Shown here piece after piece: positions 10,045 through 18,656 of a stretch of DNA of 64,000 bases. The notes under the pieces are model-generated. The model was given only the letters and a program-made list of their open reading frames with translations. It did no database searches and had not been told where the DNA came from. A program made the translations under genes and the position numbers. The stretch spans positions 186,001 through 250,000 of the forward strand of contig NZ_BSEV01000007.1 of assembly GCF_027922005.1 (NCBI RefSeq), given 5' to 3'. Position 1 is the stretch's first letter; every line of letters starts with the position of its first letter. This DNA is from Streptosporangium carneum (GTDB lineage: Bacteria > Actinomycetota > Actinomycetes > Streptosporangiales > Streptosporangiaceae).

Positions 10045-10944
10045 GTGAAGCACTTGGCCTTGGCCGTCGGCGTCGCACTCGCCGTGTCCACCGCCGCCGT
10101 CGCCTCTCCCGCAGTGGCCTCGTCCCGGGCGGCGACCACACCGGGCGCCGTCTACTTCGGCTACAAGGGCGCGGGAGTCGAGGTGACGACCCACCAGGGC
10201 GGCTGGAGCAAGCTGAGCGCCGGCGGCGGCGGCTTCGTCGCGCAGTTCGCGGCCGCGCCCGACGGCACGAAGATCGCCTGGATCGACGGCAAGAGCCGCC
10301 TGCACGTCAAGAGCGCGAGCGGGGACAAGGTGATCGCCAAGAACGCCGCCTACGGCAGCCCTTGCCTGACCCCCGCCTGGACCGCCGACGGCAAGCGGAT
10401 CGCCTACGTGGTGAAGGGCACGGCCACGGCCGCGACCGTCAACGTGGTCGGCGCGAAGGGCGGCGTCCCGGTCACCGCGGGCAGGACGCTCGGCGTCTGC
10501 CACCTCGCCTGGTCGGCCGACGGCAGGACGCTCGCGGGCTACGCCGGAGACGCCAGGGGCGTCCACCTCCTGGACACCAGGACCCACGCCTCGCGGAAGG
10601 TCCCCGGGATCAAGCTCGTCAACCACGTGGACGGCCTGTCGCCCGACGGCAGCCGGGTCCTGGTGAACGCGATCAGCGCGAACGACCCCGGCGGCGACGG
10701 CTCCTGGCCCCTGGCCTTCACCCCGTCGCTCTACGACACCAGGACCGGCAGGAAGGTCGCCATCCCGGTCAGGGGCACGCTGATCGGCGCCCGCTACCTG
10801 TACGACGGCACCCTCGTGGTCCGGGTCAGGGGCGCCAAGGAGAACACGTGGGTCGTCCTCGACCCCGACACCTTCAAGGTGAGCCAGCGCGTGCCCGAGC
10901 CCGCGCAGGCCAGGAACCTCGGCCTGCTCAACGTCCTGGGCTGA
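10045..10944 (+). CDS. secreted TolB/WD40-like beta-propeller protein
   Basis: The GTG at 10045 is chosen because GAGGAG (10033-10038) lies 6 bases upstream and the translation then begins directly with a signal peptide (VKHLALAVGVALAVSTAAVASPAVAS, with cleavage after an AxA-type site). The mature part has repeated blades of the form AAPDGTKIAWID, WTADGKRIAYVV, WSADGRTLAGYA and LSPDGSRVLVNA, the pattern of TolB-type propellers. These usually bind protein or sugar partners and are not enzymes. It follows the kinase cluster by 60 bases and may or may not be co-transcribed. Function is unknown. Confidence 0.8.
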   Translation: MKHLALAVGVALAVSTAAVASPAVASSRAATTPGAVYFGYKGAGVEVTTHQGGWSKLSAGGGGFVAQFAAAPDGTKIAWIDGKSRLHVKSASGDKVIAKNAAYGSPCLTPAWTADGKRIAYVVKGTATAATVNVVGAKGGVPVTAGRTLGVCHLAWSADGRTLAGYAGDARGVHLLDTRTHASRKVPGIKLVNHVDGLSPDGSRVLVNAISANDPGGDGSWPLAFTPSLYDTRTGRKVAIPVRGTLIGARYLYDGTLVVRVRGAKENTWVVLDPDTFKVSQRVPEPAQARNLGLLNVLG

Positions 10945-11015
10945 CAGACCGGTCCCGGCCGCGGTGCGACGGCGTCCCGGGGCCTGAGCGGCCGCGGTGC
11001 CGCAGAGCCACGTGC

Positions 11016-11079
11016 CTCCCCGATCCGGCGTCGTCGCGCGCCGGAGTCGGCTCCGCCCTGCCGACGACGGATCGGGGAG
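11016..11079. terminator. long hairpin before nadE
   Basis: Arms CTCCCCGATC plus CGTCGTCG (11016-11036) pair with CGACGACG plus GATCGGGGAG (11062-11079), with a two- to three-base bulge. There is no U-run. It probably terminates the propeller gene, but its position just ahead of the nadE ribosome site also allows a 5' leader role. Confidence 0.5.
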
Positions 11080-11098
11080 CCGAAATAAGGTAGGGCAC

Positions 11099-12880
11099 GT
11101 GGCTCAACTGCGCATCGCCCTGGCTCAGACCAATCCCGCGGTCGGCGACCTGGCGGCGAACGCCGACAAGCTCGTCGAGTGGACCCGGCGCGCCGCCGAC
11201 CGCGGCGCGCACCTGGTGGTCTTCACCGAGATGTCCCTGACCGGATACCCGGTCGAGGACCTGGTGCTGCGGACCTCGTTCGTCGAGGCGTCGATCGCCG
11301 CCGTCGAAGCCCTCGCCGAGCGGCTGGCCGACGAGGGACTGGGCGGGACCCCGGTCGTCGTCGGCTACGTCGACCGGGCGAACCGGGCGCCGCGCGTCGG
11401 CCAGCCGAAGGGCGCCCCGCTGGACGCGGCGGCCCTGCTCCACCGGGGACGGGTGGTCGTCAGGACCGCCAAGCACCACCTGCCGAACTACGGGGTCTTC
11501 GACGAGTACCGCTACTTCGTGCGCGGCGACCGGCTGCCGATCTTCCGGCTTCACGGGGTCGACGTGGCGATCGCCGTCTGCGAGGACCTGTGGCAGGAGG
11601 GCGGCCCCGTCTCCGTGGTCGCGGAGGCCGGGGCCGGGCTGCTGGTCGTGCCGAACGCCTCGCCGTACGAGCGGGAGAAGGACGACGTGCGGCTCGCACT
11701 GGTCTCGCGGCGGGCCAGGGAGGCGGGCTGCGCCCTCGCCTACGCCAACCAGGTCGGCGGGCAGGACGAGCTGGTCTTCGACGGCGACTCCCTCATCGTC
11801 TCCGCCTCCGGCGAGCTGGTCGCGCGGGCCGCGCAGTTCGCGGAGGAACTGCTGGTCACGGACCTGGAACTGCCCGAGGCCCGCTTCGGCGGTCTCGGCG
11901 TCTTCGAGGTCGAGGCCGGGGACGGGTCAGTGATCACGGTGGAGCGGGTCGAGCTGTCGGTCTTCCCCGTGGAGCCGTACGATCCCGAACCCCCCTCGGT
12001 CGCCGCGCACCTCGACGACACCGAGGAGGTCTACTCGGCCCTGGTCCTCGCGGTCCGCGACTACGTGAGGAAGAACGGCTTCCAGTCGGTCATCCTGGGC
12101 CTGTCCGGCGGGATCGACTCGGCGCTGACCGCCACGATCGCCTCCGACGCGATCGGCCCCGACCGGGTGCACGCGGTGCTGATGCCCTCCCGATACTCCT
12201 CCGAGCACTCCCTGAGCGACGCCAGGGAGCTGGTCGACCGGCAGGGGATCAACGCCCGGGTCGTCCCGATCGCCGACGTCGTCGACGCCTTCGAGAAGGG
12301 GATCGAGCTGTCCGGCCTGGCGGCGGAGAACCTCCAGGCCCGGGTACGCGGCATGATCCTGATGGGCCTGTCCAACCAGCACGGCCACCTGGTTCTGACC
12401 ACCGGCAACAAGAGCGAGCTGGCCACCGGCTACTCCACCCTCTACGGCGACTCCGCCGGAGGCTTCGCCCCCATCAAGGACGTGCTCAAGACCCTGGTCT
12501 GGGAGCTGTCCCGCTGGCGCAACGCCCAGGCGGGCAGGTCGGGCGAGTTCCTGTACGGCTTCGCGACGCCGCCGATCCCGGAGAACTCCATCGAGAAGGA
12601 GCCGAGCGCGGAACTGCGCCCCGACCAGCGCGACACCGACTCCCTGCCCGAGTACGACGTGCTGGACCGTCTTCTGGACGACTACGTGGAAAAGGACATG
12701 GGCTCCGCCGAACTGATCGCCGCGGGCCACGACCCTGCCCTGGTCACCCGGATCATCCGCCTGGTCGACCTGGCCGAGTACAAACGCCGCCAGTACCCCC
12801 CGGGCCCCAAGATCACCCCCAAGAACTTCGGCCGCGACCGCCGCCTCCCCATCACCAACCGCTGGCGCGAGACGCCCTGA
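11099..12880 (+). CDS. nadE: glutamine-dependent NAD+ synthetase
   Basis: 593 residues, matching the two-domain actinobacterial enzyme. An N-terminal nitrilase-type amidase carries the catalytic Glu44 (VFTEMSLTGYP), Lys125 (AKHHLPNYG) and Cys161 (AVCEDLW). A C-terminal ATP-pyrophosphatase synthetase carries GLSGGIDSALT from about residue 334. The amidase releases ammonia from glutamine, and the synthetase adenylates deamido-NAD+ and amidates it to NAD+, the last step of NAD synthesis. The GTG at 11099 (MAQLRIALAQ) is chosen over an upstream frame extension because the conserved fold starts there and an AAGG site lies 8 bases before it. Confidence 0.95.
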   Translation: MAQLRIALAQTNPAVGDLAANADKLVEWTRRAADRGAHLVVFTEMSLTGYPVEDLVLRTSFVEASIAAVEALAERLADEGLGGTPVVVGYVDRANRAPRVGQPKGAPLDAAALLHRGRVVVRTAKHHLPNYGVFDEYRYFVRGDRLPIFRLHGVDVAIAVCEDLWQEGGPVSVVAEAGAGLLVVPNASPYEREKDDVRLALVSRRAREAGCALAYANQVGGQDELVFDGDSLIVSASGELVARAAQFAEELLVTDLELPEARFGGLGVFEVEAGDGSVITVERVELSVFPVEPYDPEPPSVAAHLDDTEEVYSALVLAVRDYVRKNGFQSVILGLSGGIDSALTATIASDAIGPDRVHAVLMPSRYSSEHSLSDARELVDRQGINARVVPIADVVDAFEKGIELSGLAAENLQARVRGMILMGLSNQHGHLVLTTGNKSELATGYSTLYGDSAGGFAPIKDVLKTLVWELSRWRNAQAGRSGEFLYGFATPPIPENSIEKEPSAELRPDQRDTDSLPEYDVLDRLLDDYVEKDMGSAELIAAGHDPALVTRIIRLVDLAEYKRRQYPPGPKITPKNFGRDRRLPITNRWRETP

Positions 12881-12945
12881 GCTTTCCTCGTCAGGGTTCG
12901 GGCATCGGGCTTCGGCCCAGATGATTGATCAGTAGAGTCGACAGG

Positions 12946-13425
12946 GTGCGTCATATCGCGGGATGTGCCCTGTTGATACTGCTGCTGTCCACCGCCTGCA
13001 CCACCGGCGGCCCGACCCTTGACGAGGCGGCCCAGGTGCTGGCTCAGGACGCTAAGAAGCTCGAGCACCTTTACCCGGCGACCAACAAGAAAGTAGTCGA
13101 CCAGACCGGTACGGGAGGCAGCGACTTCGCGAGCTGCGCCAAGAACGAAACCGCACTCCGTTCTTATCAGCTCAGCAGCGACTTCGGCAGTGAGGGCCGG
13201 AGTTCTCCGGCCCAGCGAGTCGAGTCGTTCAGCCTTCTCCTGCTGGACGAGATTAAAAAAAATGGCTACGAGATGGACCGGAACGCCAGCTGGGCGCGCC
13301 CCGGCCGCGTCGTCAGCATTCTGCGCAAGCAGAACCCGGGAATCACTTTCATCGTGCTCGTTCAGGAATCCCAGCCGAACGTGGAAGTCATCGGCAAGAC
13401 CGACTGCCTGCCCGGAGGCCGCTGA
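12946..13425 (+). CDS. small putative lipoprotein
   Basis: 159 residues from the GTG at 12946. The first 18 residues (VRHIAGCALLILLLSTAC) form a short type II signal with lipobox LSTAC, so Cys18 would be lipidated and the protein anchored outside the membrane. The remainder is a small soluble domain with two further cysteines (FASC and KTDC) that could form a disulfide. I do not recognise the family. Its stop codon abuts, with no gap, the stop of the convergent WXG100-like gene. Confidence 0.7.
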   Translation: MRHIAGCALLILLLSTACTTGGPTLDEAAQVLAQDAKKLEHLYPATNKKVVDQTGTGGSDFASCAKNETALRSYQLSSDFGSEGRSSPAQRVESFSLLLLDEIKKNGYEMDRNASWARPGRVVSILRKQNPGITFIVLVQESQPNVEVIGKTDCLPGGR

Positions 13426-13719
13426 TCACAGTGGCGTCCGGGAAAAGTCAGCCTGCTCTCTGAGCCGCGAGGCGGTCCGCCTCAGGTTTCCCGCCGCCTC
13501 ACGACACTGTTCGACGAGCCGGGTGAGATCCGAGCGCCTTTGAACGGCGTCGCTCTCGAAACGCCGGGCGGCCGATCCCGTCCAGACGGGGCCGTCAACG
13601 GGTGTGTCGACTCTGATGCGTTCGAAGACGGTCTCCAGGTTCTGGACGTAACCTTCGAACCGATCAGCCAGCAACTCCTTTCCCTCCGCCTGGCGCAGCA
13701 GTTCGGCTGACTCCGCCAC
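13426..13719 (-). CDS. WXG100-like small helical protein
   Basis: 97 residues that read as a two-helix hairpin. A helix of about 35 residues is followed by a turn with the WxG signature (VWTGSAARRF), then a second helix rich in Arg/Glu/Leu. That is the size and pattern of ESX/type VII WXG100 proteins. The GTG start has GGAGG 5 bases upstream and lies 1 base after the stop of the large upstream gene, so the two are translationally coupled. It may be a partner or chaperone of the 598-residue protein. No ESX ATPase or membrane components lie in the window. Confidence 0.7.
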   Translation of the reverse strand: MAESAELLRQAEGKELLADRFEGYVQNLETVFERIRVDTPVDGPVWTGSAARRFESDAVQRRSDLTRLVEQCREAAGNLRRTASRLREQADFSRTPL

Positions 13720-13720
13720 G

Positions 13721-15517
13721 TCATCCTCCTCGCGCCTCGAGCGCGCTCTTCAGCACGGGTTCGAGGCGACCGTAGAAAAGATCCCTGAGTTGCCGGAGAT
13801 CGGACTCTCCGAGGGGCGGATGCCCATGCGCCTGCCGGGAGGCATTGAAAGCGGATATCTGGGCGTTGACAAGGACGTCGACCAAGTCCGACGCCTCTCC
13901 CGGATCCCCCTTGTCGAGAAGGCCTTCAACCGTGTCCTTCAGGCCGTTTTTCTCGGCTATGTCAGCCGCCTTTCCGATCAGCGTCTCCTTGACGACACCG
14001 GCGTCGATCACTGTTTCGACGGCTCCCGCACTGACCACGTCCAACGGAAGAAGCAGAAGCTCTGTGATGATCTTGTCTTTTTCCTCAGCGGACAGATCGG
14101 CTTCATGCAGACCGCTGAAGAGCATCGACGCCAACGCCCCCGAACTGATCACCTTCCCATGGAACACCTCACGCTGATCTTTCCTGGCCTCCTCGGTCGG
14201 AGCGTCACCGAATGGATGACTCTCTCCCAGGTCGAGCTTTCGCAAGAAGTCGCCGTACCCCTTCCTGAGCGGCGGCAGCGTTCCAGGCCCCTGCAGCAAG
14301 GCTCCGAAGAAACTCGAGATCCTTTCCGAGTCGAGCTTCTGCCATCCCCCGCCCACCCCGAGCCCCGGCAGATTACGTCCCCGGTTCCAGACAGCGATGA
14401 GTTCGGGGAAGTACTGCGAGATGTGCGTGGCAAGCACCTGGCCGACCGGAGAGGGGGCCGACGCCGACAGCCACTCCCCATCGGCGAGACCGGGGGTCAG
14501 TGAAGGCCAGAAGTTCTTCCTGCCGAACAGGTCGATGACGGTGAGCCAGGAATCACGACGTAGAGTCGCGTCTCCCGCCCCTGGGGCCAGCGCCCTGTCC
14601 AGGGCCACGGCCAGCAGCTTCTCGAAGTCCGTGCCCTCGAGGCCGTTCACCACCTCGGATCGCAGCAGCAGTGCCGCGTCGTCAGGGGTGGCGAGCAGCC
14701 GCTGGGTGGCCCCCACGTCCTGGCTCAGTGCCTTGACCAGCCAGTAGGTGTTCCAGTCCTTTCCCGCCACCCGCGATCCGCTGTACTGGAGCAGTTTGGC
14801 TCCGGCCCTCAGGACGAACTCACGGGACTGACGGGCCAGTCCGAGCAGTGCCGCCATGTTCGCGATCGGGAGGTCGTTCAACGCGTGGTCGCGCAGGTCC
14901 TTGGGAAGAGTTCCCGCGGCATCCGACGACGCGAACGCCTCGGCCAGCGGACCGAGGTCCTTCCTGACTCCGTCCATGTTCCCGGGGCTGTAGCCACGCG
15001 GGTCGTTCTGGTTTCGCACCCCCACCGCGACGAAGATCGCACTGAAGGCGGCGGTGCCCAGGGTTGTCAGCAGCCCCGCCGAATAGGCGGCGTCGGCGGT
15101 CTTGCCCTGCCCCTGCCTGAGCATCACCTGGACCTTCTCCCAGTTCTGGACACTGGGATCTTTCAGGTAGCCCTGCCAGACCGCCAAGATCCGCTTTCCG
15201 TCGTCCGTTCCCGCGCTCCGGGCCGCCGCCGCGTCACCGAACGCGAACTCGGCTGTCTTCAGAAAACCCTTCGACGCGGCGTTCTCGACACGCTCGATCG
15301 TCTGCGTTCGCCAGGTCAGGTCCCGCTGTGCCTCGTCGAGGAACCTGCCGACCCTGTCGAGCACCTCTGCGCCGGGGCCGGCGGGCCAGTCCGGACCGGC
15401 TTCGGCTATGGAGGCGGCCAGAAAGGGCTTCAGCGTGCGAACGCGCTGTACGGCGTCGCCCATGGAACTGATGAGACGCCGGGCTCCGGCCGGATCAATG
15501 CCAACGAACTCCGTCAT
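13721..15517 (-). CDS. large WXG100-superfamily-like protein (DUF6571-like)
   Basis: 598 residues. The N-terminal 90 residues (MTEFVGIDPAGARRLISSM, then a helix and GPDWPAGPG) resemble the WXG-type N-terminal module of large actinobacterial proteins annotated DUF6571. The rest is mainly helical with one hydrophobic stretch (TTLGTAAFSAIFVAVGV, about residue 150). I see no clear toxin or catalytic motif at the C-terminus. It is the first gene of a two-gene unit with the small WXG protein and is divergent from the XRE gene. A type VII-exported structural or effector protein is possible, but this rests on module resemblance only. Confidence 0.65.
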   Translation of the reverse strand: MTEFVGIDPAGARRLISSMGDAVQRVRTLKPFLAASIAEAGPDWPAGPGAEVLDRVGRFLDEAQRDLTWRTQTIERVENAASKGFLKTAEFAFGDAAAARSAGTDDGKRILAVWQGYLKDPSVQNWEKVQVMLRQGQGKTADAAYSAGLLTTLGTAAFSAIFVAVGVRNQNDPRGYSPGNMDGVRKDLGPLAEAFASSDAAGTLPKDLRDHALNDLPIANMAALLGLARQSREFVLRAGAKLLQYSGSRVAGKDWNTYWLVKALSQDVGATQRLLATPDDAALLLRSEVVNGLEGTDFEKLLAVALDRALAPGAGDATLRRDSWLTVIDLFGRKNFWPSLTPGLADGEWLSASAPSPVGQVLATHISQYFPELIAVWNRGRNLPGLGVGGGWQKLDSERISSFFGALLQGPGTLPPLRKGYGDFLRKLDLGESHPFGDAPTEEARKDQREVFHGKVISSGALASMLFSGLHEADLSAEEKDKIITELLLLPLDVVSAGAVETVIDAGVVKETLIGKAADIAEKNGLKDTVEGLLDKGDPGEASDLVDVLVNAQISAFNASRQAHGHPPLGESDLRQLRDLFYGRLEPVLKSALEARGG

Positions 15518-15778
15518 TTCGCCCGGTCCCCTCGGGATAGAGATGCCAGAGCAACAAAGCTTTCACAGCCTATCCCGCATTCTTCACAGTTGAAGGTGTT
15601 AACAGAAAGGGGTGGCGACTGACGGATTAATATGCTCCGGCTGGAATCGCCCGTCAGGGGACGCATTTTTTCTGGCACACCTTCGCGATCTGCCTCCTAC
15701 CGCAGTTACGCGCCGTTACTTTACGTAGTGATTCGACTGCCGCCCCTCCGGCCGCCCGGTCCAGGACAGGAGCTCGCG

Positions 15779-16600
15779 ATGCCTCCCTCACGCAAACCAG
15801 AGGGTGCCCCCAGCCCGCTCACCTTCTTCGCCACCGAGCTTCGCCGCAGACGCGAGCAGATCGGGTGGTCACAGGGCCAGCTCGGTCGGCAGATCACCTA
15901 CTCGATCGGCCTGATCAGCATGATCGAAACAGCTCAGCGCACCCCGTCGCTCGACTTCGTCCAGCGCTGCGACCAGGCACTGAATGCCGAGGGCGCGCTC
16001 ACCCGGATCTGGCCGTTGCTGGCCTACGGCGTCTTCCCGCCGCGCTTTCGCCCGTGGATCGACGTCGAACGGAACGCGGAGACCCTGCGGAGCTGGGACC
16101 CGTTGCTGATCCCCGGCCTGCTCCAGACCCCCGGCTACGCCCGTGCGGTCCTGGAAGCCGATCCAGGAGTAACCGACGAGCGCGTCGAGGAGCTGCTCAC
16201 CGCCCGCTTGGAGCGCCAGAAGCTGCTGGCGGGTGAGACCCTGCTGTGGAGCATGATCGACGAAGGAGTCCTGCACCGCGACGTCGGTGGCCCCGGCATC
16301 ATGCGCGACCAGCTTGCCGCCTTGCAGACCGCCTCGGAAAGGCGGCAGGTCTCGGTCCAGATCGTCCCGGCGAGGGCGGCGGTGACAGCGGGTTTGGAGG
16401 GAGCCTTCGTCATTGCGGGCGTCGAGGGCAGCTTGGATAGTGTGTTCGTGGAGTCCGCCACCGTAGGACACGTCACCGACCACCCCCGTGACGTGGCGAT
16501 GATCTGCAGACGATACGAAACGATCCGCTCGGCGGCCCTGCCCGTGCGGGCCAGTGCCGACCTCATAGCGAAGGTGATGACGCAATGGCAGCAGACCTGA
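15779..16600 (+). CDS. XRE-family regulator with DUF5753 domain
   Basis: 273 residues. A helix-turn-helix (about 15-70, LRRRREQIGWSQGQLGRQI) is followed by the DUF5753 domain (about 85-270, with LLIPGLLQTPGYARAVL). The ATG at 15779 has AGGAG 6 bases upstream. Such regulators are almost always followed by a small DUF397 protein, as here, and the pair is abundant in mycelial actinomycetes, where some members affect development or antibiotic production. The target is not visible here. Confidence 0.92.
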   Translation: MPPSRKPEGAPSPLTFFATELRRRREQIGWSQGQLGRQITYSIGLISMIETAQRTPSLDFVQRCDQALNAEGALTRIWPLLAYGVFPPRFRPWIDVERNAETLRSWDPLLIPGLLQTPGYARAVLEADPGVTDERVEELLTARLERQKLLAGETLLWSMIDEGVLHRDVGGPGIMRDQLAALQTASERRQVSVQIVPARAAVTAGLEGAFVIAGVEGSLDSVFVESATVGHVTDHPRDVAMICRRYETIRSAALPVRASADLIAKVMTQWQQT

Positions 16601-16803
16601 CCGGCGTGACCTGGCACAAGTCCTCCCTGAGCGGCTCCAGCGGCGGCAACTGCGTCGAGGTGGCCCTTGTGAGCGCCTCCGGCCACGGGTCGCTCCGCGC
16701 GGTACGCGACTCCAAGAACCCTCAGGGCCCCAAGCTCCTCTTCACCGCCTCCGGGTGGAGCGCCTTCGTCGAGGGCGTCAAACTCGGCGAGTTCGACAGC
16801 TGA
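16585..16803 (+). CDS. DUF397 protein
   Basis: 72 residues with the family pattern W(H/R)KSSLSGSSGGNCVEVA ... VRDSKNPQGP ... F(T)ASGWSAFV. The start ATG lies inside the 3' end of the XRE-DUF5753 gene (16-base overlap), so the two are translated together. DUF397 proteins are thought to work as partners or antagonists of the adjacent DUF5753 regulator. Confidence 0.93.
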   Translation: MAADLTGVTWHKSSLSGSSGGNCVEVALVSASGHGSLRAVRDSKNPQGPKLLFTASGWSAFVEGVKLGEFDS

Positions 16804-17086
16804 GGCCGTCGGGATGGCCCGGTCACCCGGGGCCGTGCCATCCCGAGGCTCCGAACCTTCCTCACCCGCCCGTGCTAGACCTCCTCGGGGTGGGTATCAC
16901 CGCAGGGAGGCGCACCGGCGGCCGGGGAGGGGGCTGAACTGCCGGCCGGCGGTGATCCGAGAGGCGATGAGCCGACCACGTCACCCCTCCGCGCGGTCAT
17001 CCGGGCGCGGCGCGACGCGGTACCGCGAGTACGGCGGCCGCAGGCGACCGCGGTCCGCGGCAATCCAGGAAAGAGGGGGGAATCAG

Positions 17087-17302
17087 ATGAAGGCAGCGGT
17101 AGGCGACAAGCTGGTCGTCGAGGGCACTCGGCACGGCGAGACCCGCCGGATCGGCGTGATCGTGGAGTTGGTCCACGAGGACGGCTCCCCGCCCTACATG
17201 GTGCACTGGGAGCATGACGAGCACGAGACCATGGTGTTCCCCGGCCCGGACGCGCACGTGGTCGCCGGAGACCAGACGAACACCCCGCTCACCACTTCCT
17301 GA
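17087..17302 (+). CDS. DUF1918 small protein
   Basis: 71 residues from the ATG at 17087, which follows a purine-rich AGAGGGGGG site. The sequence MKAAVGDKLVVEGTRHGE ... GVIVEL ... YMVHWEHDEHETMVFPGPDAHV is the DUF1918 family, a small SH3-like fold found across actinobacteria. The function is not established. It is monocistronic and followed by a strong hairpin. Confidence 0.9.
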   Translation: MKAAVGDKLVVEGTRHGETRRIGVIVELVHEDGSPPYMVHWEHDEHETMVFPGPDAHVVAGDQTNTPLTTS

Positions 17303-17318
17303 CCGGACGAGCGGAGGA

Positions 17319-17350
17319 TCCGCCGCCGCCCTTCGAGGGGCGGCGGCGGA
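17319..17350 (+). terminator. Rho-independent-type hairpin after the DUF1918 gene
   Basis: A perfect 13-bp stem TCCGCCGCCGCCC/GGGCGGCGGCGGA with a 6-base loop, starting 17 bases after the stop. It has no U-run, as is common in actinomycetes. From here to 17568 I see no gene. Confidence 0.8.
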
Positions 17351-17568
17351 CGCGTGAGAACCCGGCCGTGACCTCCGGGGCCTCCGGAGCCTCCCACGCC
17401 GTGATCCCTGCCGCGTCCCACGCCACGCTCCCTGCCGCCTGAACCGGCCTGGCCTGTTCCGCGGCCGCCTTCCCGTGACGCCCCGCCTGCCCGGACGCCT
17501 GCCCTCCGCGCCGAGGTCGGCCCGCACGAGGCGGACCGACGTCCTGCCCGGTGAAGACATCGGGAGTA

Positions 17569-17628
17569 CAACTCTTTACGCAATAAGGTATTCTCTCGAG
17601 CATCAACTCTTTACACCATATAGAGTTG
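17569..17628. promoter_or_regulatory. repeated operator-like element upstream of the alpha/beta hydrolase
   Basis: CAACTCTTTAC occurs at 17569-17579 and again at 17604-17614 (35 bp apart). The second copy is also half of the inverted repeat CAACTCT-N11-AGAGTTG (17604-17628). The block is AT-rich compared with its surroundings and ends 33 bases before the hydrolase start, so it probably contains the promoter and a regulator site. No candidate regulator gene is adjacent. Confidence 0.5.
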
Positions 17629-17661
17629 CCGTCCCCAACGGTCGAAGTGGAGATGATCTCG

Positions 17662-18558
17662 ATGCTCAAGGTGACCCTGCATGACGGAAGCACGGTCGAG
17701 GCGGAGGTTCACGGCGAAGGACCCACCCTGCTGCTTCCGGTCAACCCTCGACCGTCCGAAGGGCCGCAGGCCGACGAGATACGGAAGTTGGGCGCCGACC
17801 CGGCACTGGGCCGTTCCCTCATCGAGGGGCTCCAGGACGCCTTCCGGGTGGTCGCCTTCGACTACGAAGGCCACGTCCTGGCCTTCCCCAAACCCGACAC
17901 CCTGACGCCCGCCAACATCACCGCCGACCTGCTCGCCGTGGCCGACGCCGCAGGGGCCGACCGGTTCGCCTACTACGGTTACTCCTGGCTGGCGCTGAGC
18001 GGCCTCCAACTGGCGATCCGGACCGACCGCCTCTCAGCGCTCGTCATGGGCGGTTTTCCGCCGCTCGGCGGGCCGTACGAGGAGATGCTGCGCGTGACCA
18101 TGGCGACCTACGAGATGTCCGTCTCCCCTCAGGCCGCCGAGACCTCCTGGACATCCACCGGATCCTCCTGGACATCCGCCGAATCCTCAGAGACGTCGGA
18201 GGAGATCGACTGGTCGACGGTGGAAATGACGCTGACGGAGCCGCAGACCAGACAGTTCGTCACGCTGTACGAGGCGTTGCAGGGGTTCGACGACCGGGCC
18301 GCCCAGGCGCGCGTCGGCTGCCCGCGTCTCTGCTTCGTGGGGTCGGCGGACGAGATCGAGTACGGCGAGCGCTGGGGCGACGTGCACGTGAGCATCGCGG
18401 GCCCGGTCGTGAGCCGACGGGCGGAGCTGGAGGCCTTCGGCTGGGACGTGAAGGTCATGGACGGCCTCGACCACATGTGGGCCATGCAGGCGGCCAACGT
18501 CCTGCCGACGCTACGCCCGTGGCTCGCCGCCAAGCTGGAGGCCCGCCTCCCCGGATGA
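17662..18558 (+). CDS. alpha/beta-hydrolase fold protein
   Basis: 298 residues. The ATG at 17662 is chosen because GGAG (17648-17651) is well spaced for it. The strand-turn-helix nucleophile region reads YYGYSWLALSG (Ser108), where the usual GxSxG has Leu in place of the last Gly. A catalytic-type His is present in the late GLDHMWAMQ motif and an acidic residue lies in VGSADEIEYG. A Ser/Thr/Glu-rich lid segment (about 155-185, TSWTSTGSSWTSAES) looks expanded. It is probably an esterase or hydrolase of unknown substrate; the loss of the second elbow Gly may alter activity. Confidence 0.75.
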   Translation: MLKVTLHDGSTVEAEVHGEGPTLLLPVNPRPSEGPQADEIRKLGADPALGRSLIEGLQDAFRVVAFDYEGHVLAFPKPDTLTPANITADLLAVADAAGADRFAYYGYSWLALSGLQLAIRTDRLSALVMGGFPPLGGPYEEMLRVTMATYEMSVSPQAAETSWTSTGSSWTSAESSETSEEIDWSTVEMTLTEPQTRQFVTLYEALQGFDDRAAQARVGCPRLCFVGSADEIEYGERWGDVHVSIAGPVVSRRAELEAFGWDVKVMDGLDHMWAMQAANVLPTLRPWLAAKLEARLPG

Positions 18559-18600
18559 CCACCGACGCCCTAATGCCACGAAAGCACGCGAGCCGCTTGT

Positions 18601-18656
18601 TAGGGCGTTTCTCCCGGGGGGAGGCTTGGAGGCCCCACGCCGGGAAACACGCCCTA
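18601..18656. terminator. bidirectional terminator between hydrolase and tetR
   Basis: 17-base arms beginning TAGGGCGT and ending ACGCCCTA (18601-18617 and 18640-18656) pair with two mismatches. The right arm includes the stop codon of the convergent tetR gene. Confidence 0.7.
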
